From Candidatus Sulfotelmatobacter sp. (lineage in GTDB: Bacteria > Acidobacteriota > Terriglobia > Terriglobales > Acidobacteriaceae): a DNA stretch of 64,000 bases. The notes beneath the pieces were generated by a model. That model was not told the origin of the DNA, did not search any database, and saw nothing but the letters and a program-made list of their open reading frames with translations. The translations under genes were made by a program, and so were the position numbers. The number at the start of each line of letters is the position of its first letter. Position 1 is the stretch's first letter. The stretch is from positions 117,823 through 181,822 of the forward strand of contig JASHNU010000086.1 in the NCBI GenBank assembly GCA_030041475.1, in the 5' to 3' direction. Shown here piece by piece: positions 56,729 to 64,000 of the stretch.

Positions 56729-57580
56729 ATGTTCACTCCTGACCTCCTCAAGAACAAGCGGATCCTCATCACCGGAGGAGGAACTGGCCTGGGTAAAGGC
56801 ATGGCCCGCCGTTTCCTCGAGCTCGGAGCGCAGGTTCATATCTGCGGCCGCCGTGAAGACGTGCTCGAGCAAACCGCGGCAGAACTGTCGCCCCACGGTC
56901 GCATCCATGCCATTCCCTGCGACGTGCGCAATCTCGACGCCGTCGAAGCAATGATCGATTCGATCTGGCGCGAGGGCCCGCTTGACGTGCTGGTCAACAA
57001 CGCCGCCGGAAATTTCATCGCCCGCACCGAAGAACTTTCTCCCGGCGGCTGGAACTCGGTCATCGGCATCGTTCTGATGGGAACTCTCAACTGCACCATG
57101 GCCTGCGGGCGCCGCTGGCTCGCGGCAAAGCAGCCCGGCATCGTGCTCAGTATTTCCGCGACCTATGCGCCAGTGGGATCGGCGTACGTCGTTCCCTCCG
57201 CCGTTTCCAAGGCCGGAGTCGAAGCGCTTACGCGCAGCCTGGCCGTCGAGTGGGGCGACCGCGGCATTCGCATGAATGCGATCGCACCGGGCCCAATCCC
57301 CACGCAAGGGGCGTTCTCGCGCGTGCTGCCGCGGCCCGAACTCGAAACTCTCGCGCTCGAGCGCAATCCGCTCCGCCGCTTCGGCACGGTCGAAGAACTG
57401 GCTAACCTGGCCGCTTTTCTGGTGAGCGACGGCTCGGGCTACATCAACGGCGAAGTCATCCGCATGGACGGCGGAGAATTTCTGCAGGGCGCGGGTGAGT
57501 TCAGCAGCCTGGGGCGCATTCTCAAAGAAGAAGACTGGCAAGCGCTCAAGCCGAAGAAGGCCGCAAGCCCGAAAAGCTGA
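56729..57580 (+). CDS. Short-chain dehydrogenase, 2,4-dienoyl-CoA reductase type
   Basis: A 283-residue SDR with the NAD(P)-binding motif TGGGTGLG at residues 15-22 and NNAAGNF near residue 90. The usual catalytic Tyr-x3-Lys is changed to Ser-x3-Lys (SAVSK), while a Tyr lies 15 residues before the Lys (SATYAP). This is the arrangement of 2,4-dienoyl-CoA reductases (Tyr199, Ser210, Lys214 in human DECR1). It would remove double bonds of unsaturated fatty acyl-CoA during beta-oxidation. The DUF gene follows 14 bases later. Confidence 0.87.
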   Translation: MFTPDLLKNKRILITGGGTGLGKGMARRFLELGAQVHICGRREDVLEQTAAELSPHGRIHAIPCDVRNLDAVEAMIDSIWREGPLDVLVNNAAGNFIARTEELSPGGWNSVIGIVLMGTLNCTMACGRRWLAAKQPGIVLSISATYAPVGSAYVVPSAVSKAGVEALTRSLAVEWGDRGIRMNAIAPGPIPTQGAFSRVLPRPELETLALERNPLRRFGTVEELANLAAFLVSDGSGYINGEVIRMDGGEFLQGAGEFSSLGRILKEEDWQALKPKKAASPKS

Positions 57581-57594
57581 ATGGGTACACCGAG

Positions 57595-58170
57595 ATGGGG
57601 TACACCAATCGAAAAGTTCGCGGCATCAATTTCTCATTTTTCTTCGCTGCCCTCATTTTCGCCGGATGGTCCCTCTACTGCCTCCTCTCCGGGCGCCCAC
57701 GCAGTTTTCATGGCGCCAGCACTGCTGGCTCCATTCTCTTCGGTCTCGCGGCCGTGTTTTTCACTGCGTTCCCGCTCATCTGGGGGCGGTATCCGGCAAA
57801 GCATCCGGTCCATCACGAACTCGCGCGCTACGGCAAGCTCGGGGAAATGTCCGCCCGCCTCGACTCTGAAATGTCGCAAACCGTTCAGGTTCTCGGCCCA
57901 TTTCGCTTCACTGCGACTCTGCTGGTTTACGACTCCGGCTTGGAATTTCAGCTGGTCCCTTACGATCAGATTGTTTGCGCGGAGCAGGCCTCTGACGAGG
58001 GCACTCCCGGCGTCGTCGTCCACACTCGCGGCGGCCGCCGCTATCAGTGGTATCGCGGTTGGTTTCAGGGAAATTTCAATCCAGAGCGGGTGCTGGAGAA
58101 GATTCGTGCCGCCACATGCCTCGATAACCCGCCCGCCAACGCTACTGCTGCTGATTCTTCTTCGGCCTGA
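57595..58170 (+). CDS. Hypothetical membrane protein with PH-like C-terminus
   Basis: A 191-residue protein. Two membrane helices (FSFFFAALIFAGWSLYCLL and GSILFGLAAVFFTAFPLIWG) are followed by a soluble part of about 110 residues that looks like a small beta domain (LLVYDSGLEFQLVPYDQIVC), perhaps PH/GRAM-like. An ATG 12 bases upstream is out of frame. Its 3' end overlaps the convergent holin-like gene by 29 bases. Confidence 0.65.
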   Translation: MGYTNRKVRGINFSFFFAALIFAGWSLYCLLSGRPRSFHGASTAGSILFGLAAVFFTAFPLIWGRYPAKHPVHHELARYGKLGEMSARLDSEMSQTVQVLGPFRFTATLLVYDSGLEFQLVPYDQIVCAEQASDEGTPGVVVHTRGGRRYQWYRGWFQGNFNPERVLEKIRAATCLDNPPANATAADSSSA

Positions 58171-58501
58171 CGATCCACTTCAGCATCATGTTCACAAGAC
58201 TAAGAAGGATTGCCCCGATAAACGCCGCCCAGAAGCCGCTCACGTGAAATCCTGGCGACAGCAGCGCCGACGCCAGCTCCAGCATGAGCGCATTGATGAC
58301 GAACCAGAACAGCCCGAGCGTCAGCAGTGTCAAGGGAAAGGTAAGAATCTTCAGCACAAAACCGATGGTCGCGTTGATGAACCCGATGACGAGCGCGGCG
58401 ACCAGCGCCGCAGTCGCGCCGCGCACCGAAATTCCAATCCCGAGCTGCGCCACGAGCCACACCGCGAGCGCGCTCAAGACCCAACTGACTAACAGGCGCA
58501 T
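58142..58501 (-). CDS. Phage holin family 4 / YvlD-like membrane protein
   Basis: A 119-residue protein with four membrane helices of the Phage_holin_4_2 / YvlD family (LVIGFINATIGFVLKILTFP, LTLGLFWFVINALML). Bacterial copies are chromosomal envelope proteins rather than phage lysis genes. No phage genes are nearby. Confidence 0.83.
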   Translation of the reverse strand: MRLLVSWVLSALAVWLVAQLGIGISVRGATAALVAALVIGFINATIGFVLKILTFPLTLLTLGLFWFVINALMLELASALLSPGFHVSGFWAAFIGAILLSLVNMMLKWIVRPKKNQQQ

Positions 58502-58673
58502 GCCGGTCTCCAGACCCTCCCAAGACTTGGATCAATGCGACCGCAACACTATAAGCTCAGCGCGTCATCTTGTCATTTATGGCGTACCCGTACTGGCGAG
58601 GCAAAAACAAGCGATGGAACTTTGCCGCAGGCGCCGACGTACAATTAACAGAGAGCCACGAGGTCTCATCTTT

Positions 58674-58874
58674 ATGTTCACATTCCTGCTCTGGTGCATT
58701 CTCTTCGTTCTCTGCTGGCCGCTGGCGTTGCTGGCCTTGATCGCTTATCCGTTCGTCTGGCTGCTGCTTTTGCCGTTCCGCATTGTGGGCGTAGCTGTGC
58801 ACGGCGTGCTGGAAGTGATCTATCTAGCGATCACACTGCCATTTCGTCTGCTGGCAGCGCCCTTCCGGATTTAA
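58674..58874 (+). CDS. Small two-helix membrane protein
   Basis: A 66-residue protein, almost all hydrophobic (FLLWCILFVLCWPLALLALI, then FVWLLLLPFRIVGVAV). Chosen start ATG 58674; the longer frame from 58284 overlaps the holin-like gene. It resembles small Acidobacteriota-specific membrane proteins, but no family name can be given. Confidence 0.55.
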   Translation: MFTFLLWCILFVLCWPLALLALIAYPFVWLLLLPFRIVGVAVHGVLEVIYLAITLPFRLLAAPFRI

Positions 58875-58937
58875 CCCGGTCTGCACGGAAAACCCGGTAA
58901 CGCGTTGATCTAAAATGGATGCCGGTCGAACCGTCAG

Positions 58938-59606
58938 ATGCCGTTCATCCTCACCAACATCGAAACCCGCGTCCTCGGCTCGCTGATCGAGAAAGACATC
59001 ACCACGCCCGATTACTACCCGCTGTCGCTCAACGCTCTCCTACACGCCTGCAATCAGAAAAACAATCGCGACCCGGTCATGAACCTCGACGAATCCGCGG
59101 TACGCGACGCCTTGACGAGTCTGCAGGAGAAACGGCTCGCTGGCCCCGCCGGCGGCGCCGACAGCCGCGTGGCCAAGTTCGAACATCGATTGCAGGAAGT
59201 TTTCAATTTCGACCGGCGCGAAACCGCCATCATCGGCGTGCTTTTATTGCGCGGTCCGCAAACGCCCGGCGAAATCCGCAGCCGCGCCGACCGCATGTAT
59301 CACTTCGAAGCGCTCGACGATGTCATCTCCACGCTTGACCGCCTCGCCCAGCGCGAACCGCCTCTGGCCTGCATCCTGCCGCGCCAGCCGGGCACGAAAG
59401 AATCCCGCTACGCGCACCTGTTTTCGGGGGAGCCGCAGATTTCCGCCGCCGCGGAGAGTAATGATGCGGCGAGCTCGGCCGCCCATGCAGCCACCCCTTC
59501 CACAGACGACCGGGTGACCGAACTGGAAGCCGAAGTCTCTCGCCTGCGCGCCGATCTCTCCGAAGTGCAGCAGCAGCTCGCTGCCTTCCGCAAGCAGTTC
59601 GAATGA
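58938..59606 (+). CDS. YceH/DUF480 family protein
   Basis: A 222-residue winged-helix protein of the YceH family. The N-terminal TNIETRVLGSLIEKDITTPD and LNALLHACNQKNNRDPVMNL blocks define it, and a C-terminal coiled coil (residues about 190-222, LEAEVSRLRADLSEVQQQL) ends it. The family is widely conserved with unknown function, perhaps DNA-binding. It is monocistronic in appearance. Confidence 0.93.
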   Translation: MPFILTNIETRVLGSLIEKDITTPDYYPLSLNALLHACNQKNNRDPVMNLDESAVRDALTSLQEKRLAGPAGGADSRVAKFEHRLQEVFNFDRRETAIIGVLLLRGPQTPGEIRSRADRMYHFEALDDVISTLDRLAQREPPLACILPRQPGTKESRYAHLFSGEPQISAAAESNDAASSAAHAATPSTDDRVTELEAEVSRLRADLSEVQQQLAAFRKQFE

Positions 59607-59663
59607 ACCTTAAAGGCACGGCGTCAGCGGCGTGTGGTTTTGAAGGGATGCAGCCTGGACCGT

Positions 59664-60344
59664 TTAGCTCTCCATCAGCTTCAACCCTGGACTTACTATC
59701 AGCCGCGCCTCCGTCGCCCGCTGCACATCGTCAGCCGTCAGCCCAGGCGCGACCTCCTCCAACACGAGCCCTTCGCGAGTCACCCGAATGTAGGCCATCT
59801 CCGTCACGATCGTCTCGACGACGTGCACGCCCGTCAGCGGCAGAGTGCAGTTCTTCAAAATCTTCGGAGCGCCTTCGCGCGTGGTGTGCTCCATCGCGAC
59901 GACGACCCGCCGCGCGCCGGCGACCAGATCCATCGCGCCGCCCATGCCCTTGACCATCTTTCCTGGGATCATCCAATTCGCCAGGCTGCCGGTTTCGTCG
60001 ACCTCCATCGCGCCGAGCACGCTCAAATCGATGTGGCCGCCGCGGATCATGGCGAACGAGTCGGCGCTGGAAAAAAAAGATGTGCCCGGCATCTCGCTCA
60101 CGGTTTCCTTGCCGGCGTTGATCAAATCCGGATCTTCCTGTCCTTCGATCGGATAAGGTCCAATCCCAAGCATTCCATTCTCCGATTGCAGAATGACCTC
60201 GATTCCCGGCGGGACATGATTGGCGATCAGCGTCGGCATGCCGATGCCAAGATTGACATAGAAACCGTCGCGCAGTTCGCGCGCAATGCGCTTCACGATG
60301 CGTTCACGCTTATCGAGATCTTTGGGAGGTTTGGTCACGATCAA
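59664..60344 (-). CDS. scoB: 3-oxoacid CoA-transferase subunit B
   Basis: A 226-residue beta subunit that transfers CoA from succinyl-CoA to acetoacetate (or butyrate) with the A subunit. The catalytic Glu is in the SENGMLG motif. Start TTG 60344 overlaps the stop of the preceding DUF4279 gene (TTGA), with GTG 60338 as alternative, so translation is coupled. The subunit pair is split by that gene, which is unusual. Confidence 0.93.
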   Translation of the reverse strand: MIVTKPPKDLDKRERIVKRIARELRDGFYVNLGIGMPTLIANHVPPGIEVILQSENGMLGIGPYPIEGQEDPDLINAGKETVSEMPGTSFFSSADSFAMIRGGHIDLSVLGAMEVDETGSLANWMIPGKMVKGMGGAMDLVAGARRVVVAMEHTTREGAPKILKNCTLPLTGVHVVETIVTEMAYIRVTREGLVLEEVAPGLTADDVQRATEARLIVSPGLKLMES

Positions 60345-60841
60345 TCGAAGGCCTCCGTGCTTTTATACGGCGCAGACCGGCCCGCACGCTTTCGCGGAGC
60401 GTCCGGTTCCCTAGCTTTGGCAGCACCCTGCTGCCACCCTTGGACTCTCAAGCCAATCCCCCGAGCGGCTAGTTCGGTCAAGAAGGCGGGCGCGATATGT
60501 AACTCGAAGGACTTGTCCCCCTCTTCCTCCTGTAGGCCAACCGTGTGATTCAGAATCAATTCCACTTGTCCGCTCCCGCCCTTGAATTCGTCCAAGAAGG
60601 ACGCGTTCTTGCGCAGAAACCGATAGGCATGCTTCAACGCGCGTTCGTAGCTCGAGCTTCCAGTTCCCTCGTGCAGACGCGCGTAGAAAAAGCTCCGTTT
60701 CGCACGAACCTTGACGAGACTTTTCCCCACCCGCCAGGTGGCTACGGGCTTCAACGAAAGGGCCGCCGAAATAATCTCCGGGCTGTGGGAACTGTGGCGA
60801 AGGAGGATGTCGATGCTAAATGAATCTTTGGAAATCTTCAT
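60341..60841 (-). CDS. DUF4279-like protein between the CoA-transferase subunits
   Basis: A 166-residue protein resembling DUF4279, a small alpha/beta domain ([26 protein letters not shown]). It lies between scoA and scoB with 4-base spacing or overlap on each side, so it is transcribed with them. The C-terminal 40 residues are basic and probably disordered. It has no known role in ketone-body metabolism. Confidence 0.7.
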   Translation of the reverse strand: MKISKDSFSIDILLRHSSHSPEIISAALSLKPVATWRVGKSLVKVRAKRSFFYARLHEGTGSSSYERALKHAYRFLRKNASFLDEFKGGSGQVELILNHTVGLQEEEGDKSFELHIAPAFLTELAARGIGLRVQGWQQGAAKAREPDAPRKRAGRSAPYKSTEAFD

Positions 60842-60845
60842 TGAA

Positions 60846-61547
60846 TTACTTATCCGCTCTTCTCACCGTTCGTCGTTCAATTCTCCGCTCGTACAATTCT
60901 CCCTGAAAGATTCTTTTTACGTAAATCGACGGAGTATGGATCTGATCGGGATCGAGTTCGCCCGGCTCGACCAAGTGCTCCACTTCAGCGATGGTGATCT
61001 TGGCGGCGGTGGCCATCATGGGATTGAAGTTCCGTGCCGTTTTCCGGTAGATGAGATTGCCCTGCCGATCGCCCTTCCATGCTTTCACGAAAGCAAAGTC
61101 GGCGGTAAGGCCGCGTTCCATCACATAAGTGCGGCCGTCGAATTCGCGAGTTTCTTTGCCTTCAGCGACGCTCGTGCCCACTCCGGTCGGCGTATAGAAG
61201 GCTGGAATTCCGGCGCCACCGGCGCGAATGCGCTCGGAAAATGTGCCTTGAGGGGTCAGGTCGAGTTTGATCGTTCCCTTTAGCACCATCTCTTCCAGCA
61301 GCTTGTTTTCGCCGACGTAGGATCCGATGTGATGCACGATCTGGCCGGCCGCGAGCAATAATCCATTGCCCAAGCCGTCGACGCCAACATTGTTGCTGAT
61401 GGTGTGCAGATTCTTCGTGCCGCGGCGCACGAGGGCACGAATCAGATTTTCCGGAATGCCGCACAGGCCGAAGCCTCCGATCATGATGGTCGCGCCGTCA
61501 AAGACGTCGCGAATGGCGTCGTCGGCATTGGCCACCACTTTGTTCAT
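60846..61547 (-). CDS. scoA: 3-oxoacid CoA-transferase subunit A
   Basis: A 233-residue alpha subunit with the family motif GGFGLCGIPENLI near residue 24 and the SNNVGVDGLGNGLLL segment. It precedes DUF4279 and scoB on the minus strand and forms a heterotetramer with ScoB. It opens close to the divergent TPR protein gene. Confidence 0.93.
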   Translation of the reverse strand: MNKVVANADDAIRDVFDGATIMIGGFGLCGIPENLIRALVRRGTKNLHTISNNVGVDGLGNGLLLAAGQIVHHIGSYVGENKLLEEMVLKGTIKLDLTPQGTFSERIRAGGAGIPAFYTPTGVGTSVAEGKETREFDGRTYVMERGLTADFAFVKAWKGDRQGNLIYRKTARNFNPMMATAAKITIAEVEHLVEPGELDPDQIHTPSIYVKRIFQGELYERRIERRTVRRADK

Positions 61548-61649
61548 TGCGGCAGCATTGTATATGAACTTCTCAGGAAGCCCTCACGGGATATTATAGA
61601 ATTTCTTTGGTTCGCTGCTGTGCGATCGGATGATTCTGGCGGCAATCGG

Positions 61650-63119
61650 ATGATTTCTTGCTTTCGACTGAAAACCGGTTCGCTCTGGATTTTCACGATC
61701 AGCGCCACTGTCGTCATCGTGCTGTCGTCGTTGTATGCGCAGTCGCAAGCGCGCGGCACAACCGAATTGTGCGGAACCGTGCGCGATGGTTCAGACAAAC
61801 CTGTCGTCTCGGCGACGGTATTTCTGCAAGCTGAGGGCCAGACGACGCCGCTTCTGGCGCAGACCGACAAGGGCGGACAATTCAGTTTTCAGGACTTGAG
61901 CCAGGGAACCTACGCGCTGCGGGTGTCGGCGGCCGGATTTGCGGAAGCGAGCTTCAAGGCGATCTCGATTGTAGAAGGGAGCAAGACGTTCGATGTCAAG
62001 CTCGCAGCACTCGAATCCGGCGCGGCAAGTTCAAGCACGGCTCCGCAATTTTTCGATCAACCCCAGTTCACCGTTTCCGGCATGACCGATACGACGAACC
62101 TGGGCGGTCACGGTTCCGGCCCGGTTGTGCGCAATCGCGAAGCAGTAGAGAAAGACGTGGCGTCGTTAGGCGGCACGTCCTCCGTTGCGTCGTCAGGGTC
62201 CCCGGCGAACGCTTACGATCTCGCACGTTCCTACGCGAATGCCGGCGAGTACGCACGTGCGCGCGATCAATTACAGACCTTGCTTGCCGAACACGACACA
62301 GCGGAGGCGCATCATCTGCTGGCGAGCGTCGATGAAAAACTAGGGGATTCTCTCGACGCGGTCCATGAATACGAGCGGGCGGCGGAACTCGATCCGAGCG
62401 AATCGAACATTTTCGATTGGGGATCGGAACTTCTGCTGCATCACGCCGCGGAACCTGCGATCGAAGTTTTCACCAACGGCAACCGCCTGTTTCCACGCTC
62501 CACACGCATGTTGATCGGGCTCGGCGTCGCCGAATTCGCGGCCGGTTCGGATGAACGGGCATTCCAACGGCTGTGCGCAGCTTCCGATTTGAATCCTCGC
62601 GATGCGCTTCCGTATTTGTTTATGGGCAAAATTGAGCGCAGCGAAAATGCGGTTTCTGCTCAAGTTGTGGGGCGCCTGCATCGGTTTCTGACCTTGAGAC
62701 CTGATAATGCGCAGGCGAATTATTTGTATGCCGTTGCGCTGTGGAAACAGAACGGGCAGAACGCGGACGCGCAAGTTTCGGCGCGGGTCGAGTCTCTATT
62801 GAAAAATGCGATTCGCAAGGATCCGGAATTTGCGGAGGCATACCTGCAGCTCGGCATTGTCGACGCCTCTCAGGGGAAAGCGGCAGCTGCGATCTCCGAC
62901 TTTCAGCATGCGATCGAAAATCAACCCGATCTTGAGGAAGCGCATTATCGGCTGGCGCAGGCGTATCGTGCCTCGGGCAAAATCGAGCAGGCGAAGGCCG
63001 AGATTGATGTCTACCAGCGATTGGCGCAGCAATCGGCGCAGGACAAAGAACGCGAGCACCGCGAGATCAAGCAGTTCGTATACAGCCTGCGCGACAAACC
63101 GGCGACGCCGATTCAGTGA
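61650..63119 (+). CDS. Carboxypeptidase-regulatory and TPR exported protein
   Basis: A 489-residue secreted protein. ATG 61650 gives a signal/anchor (LWIFTISATVVIVLSSLYA); the longer frame from 61404 overlaps scoA. Residues about 40-120 are a carboxypeptidase-regulatory-like beta-sandwich (CGTVRDGSDKPVVSATVFLQ). Residues about 185-470 hold at least six TPRs. This architecture is typical of Acidobacteriota envelope proteins. Role unknown; possibly a scaffold for secreted enzymes. Confidence 0.82.
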   Translation: MISCFRLKTGSLWIFTISATVVIVLSSLYAQSQARGTTELCGTVRDGSDKPVVSATVFLQAEGQTTPLLAQTDKGGQFSFQDLSQGTYALRVSAAGFAEASFKAISIVEGSKTFDVKLAALESGAASSSTAPQFFDQPQFTVSGMTDTTNLGGHGSGPVVRNREAVEKDVASLGGTSSVASSGSPANAYDLARSYANAGEYARARDQLQTLLAEHDTAEAHHLLASVDEKLGDSLDAVHEYERAAELDPSESNIFDWGSELLLHHAAEPAIEVFTNGNRLFPRSTRMLIGLGVAEFAAGSDERAFQRLCAASDLNPRDALPYLFMGKIERSENAVSAQVVGRLHRFLTLRPDNAQANYLYAVALWKQNGQNADAQVSARVESLLKNAIRKDPEFAEAYLQLGIVDASQGKAAAAISDFQHAIENQPDLEEAHYRLAQAYRASGKIEQAKAEIDVYQRLAQQSAQDKEREHREIKQFVYSLRDKPATPIQ

Positions 63120-63215
63120 TCGGACAGCGGCTGAGACGCGCACGTGCACTCTGCTGTGTGTTAAACTCTGTGCTTCAAACTGAGAACAGCTGCAGCTTCG
63201 ACGCCCGATCCGCAC

Positions 63216-63494
63216 ATGCTTCTTTCCAAAGAATATGTGGGCTATCTAGCCCGCGAAGTTACCAAGAGACTCATTGCCGGCAAGCTTATCGAAGCGGATG
63301 CCGTACCGGCCGTAACCGAGCGCGTACATGCGGCCTTACTCGAGGAAATGTCGCTCGAAGACCGCATCAACGATGAAGTTCGCGTGATTCTGGAAGCCTA
63401 TTCCGAAGAGATGCGCAAAACGGGGGCGAACTACCAGGAGATGTTCCGCAAAGTGAAGAGCGAACTGGTGCGCAAATACAAGGCGGTGCTGTGA
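63216..63494 (+). CDS. DUF507 family protein (first of pair)
   Basis: A 92-residue all-helical DUF507 protein (LSKEYVGYLAREVTKRLIAG, DRINDEVRVILEAY). Its stop overlaps the GTG of the next DUF507 gene by three bases (GTGA), so the two are translated together and probably form a complex. Function unknown. Confidence 0.88.
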   Translation: MLLSKEYVGYLAREVTKRLIAGKLIEADAVPAVTERVHAALLEEMSLEDRINDEVRVILEAYSEEMRKTGANYQEMFRKVKSELVRKYKAVL

Positions 63495-63766
63495 GGCTGA
63501 GCCGCGACAAAGTCAACGTGTTGGCCCGCGCGGTCAGCGAAGTCCTGAAGCAGATGGACGACGTGGAGTTCATCGAAGACCCCAACACCATCCGCCAGGA
63601 AACCCGCAAGATTCTCGAAGACCTGCTCAATCAGGAAGAGAAAATCGACCAATCCGCCCGGCAGAAAATCGAGAGCCAGAAACGTACCATTCTCGAAGGC
63701 TCGCAAGAGTGGGACATCCTCTATCGGAAGTACTACAACGAGGAAGTCAAGAAACTCGGCGTGTAG
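63491..63766 (+). CDS. DUF507 family protein (second of pair)
   Basis: A 91-residue DUF507 protein with GTG start 63491 coupled to the gene before it. Same helical layout (RLSRDKVNVLARAVSEVLKQ, DILYRKYYNEEVKKLG). Tandem DUF507 genes are common in Acidobacteriota and Aquificae and point to a conserved two-protein unit. Confidence 0.88.
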   Translation: MRLSRDKVNVLARAVSEVLKQMDDVEFIEDPNTIRQETRKILEDLLNQEEKIDQSARQKIESQKRTILEGSQEWDILYRKYYNEEVKKLGV

Positions 63767-63852
63767 TTCGCGCGTCGACGTGCCCACAAAGCTTTGCAGA
63801 CCTACGCTGATGGCCTGTAAGACTACACTGCTTCACCGCCTGGCGGCGCCTT

Positions 63853-64000
63853 CTATTGATGTGACGCGCTATAACCTACGGCTGCGCCGCTGCCGGCGAT
63901 ATTCACCAACGAGACGGCTCGCTCCAGTTTGTAGTGGCCGGTTCGGTGAAAGAAATAGCTCAATCCCATGGTGGTCGCGAACTCTCCGGCGAAGTTGCAG
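63853..64000 (-). CDS. C-terminal end of an unrecognised protein, cut by window
   Basis: A minus-strand frame of 48 residues runs from the right edge to a TAG at 63855-63853. It reads NFAGEFATTMGLSYFFHRTG, then ERAVSLVNIAGSGAAVGYS near the end. No stop interrupts it and it looks like the end of a membrane-linked or small all-helical protein. The convergent DUF507 pair ends 86 bases away. The family cannot be named from this fragment. Confidence 0.55.
   Translation of the reverse strand, partial: CNFAGEFATTMGLSYFFHRTGHYKLERAVSLVNIAGSGAAVGYSASHQ

Noticed and set aside
58142..58501. Prophage remnant because of the holin-like gene
   Set aside because: The family is common on bacterial chromosomes and no other phage gene is present.

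Overview
The window looks like a chromosomal segment of a GC-rich, Gram-negative bacterium, most likely an Acidobacteriota member of the Koribacter/Terriglobia type. This is inference. It rests on the outer-membrane machinery (LptD, a TonB/ExbB/ExbD/ExbD set), a Pkn-type kinase fused to TolB-like propeller repeats, a large sortilin-type BNR protein, carboxypeptidase-regulatory plus TPR proteins, paired DUF507 genes and abundant repeats of the CHPERSE type. No rRNA, tRNA, phage, transposase or CRISPR was found.

Layout. 1-4.5 kb: epimerase end, a probable selenoprotein of the carboxymuconolactone decarboxylase (CMD) family read through an in-frame TGA, a DUF885 peptidase-like protein and an RDD membrane protein. 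4.7-10.5 kb, plus strand: lptD, larE, a DsbA-like thioredoxin and a SurA-like lipoprotein foldase. 10.5-12.7 kb, minus strand: biotin carrier protein and biotin carboxylase. 12.7-19.3 kb: glycan assembly group with three multi-pass glycosyltransferases, a GT2 enzyme and a radical SAM protein. 19.3-28.7 kb, minus strand: TPR lipoprotein, two exbD, exbB, tonB, secF, secD, yajC, tgt and a YfcE-like phosphodiesterase. 28.7-30 kb: FlK-like thioesterase and a CADD-like p-aminobenzoate synthase candidate. 30-35 kb: mnmG, ruvA, an exported protein and mnmE. 35-43.9 kb: carbonic anhydrase, TlpA-like protein, cold shock gene, protein kinase and BNR protein. 43.9-53 kb: acyl-ACP ligase/ACP/acyltransferase fusion, DoxX, YceI, CadC-like regulator and a giant TPR protein. 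53-64 kb: LOG-like protein, thiE, DUF1905/YdeI protein, SUMF protein, dienoyl-CoA-reductase-like SDR, small membrane proteins, YceH, scoA/scoB split by a DUF4279 gene, a TPR protein, two DUF507 genes and the end of an unknown gene.

Two observations stand out. First, the CMD gene has TGA exactly where the second Cys of a CxxC motif is expected, and a perfect 6-bp hairpin with a GUG loop begins 13 nt after it, as in a bacterial SECIS. Second, hairpin-forming repeats that also occur between genes are inserted in frame inside housekeeping enzymes: tgt, mnmG (three inserts plus one at its 5' end), mnmE (two) and thiE (two). The tgt and thiE inserts are the same element in the same frame and encode the same peptide. 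This recalls Rickettsia palindromic elements, and three of the four hosts are tRNA-modification genes.

Many genes were trimmed at the 5' end relative to the longest open frame, using signal peptides, ribosome binding sites and family starts. These choices are stated per gene.
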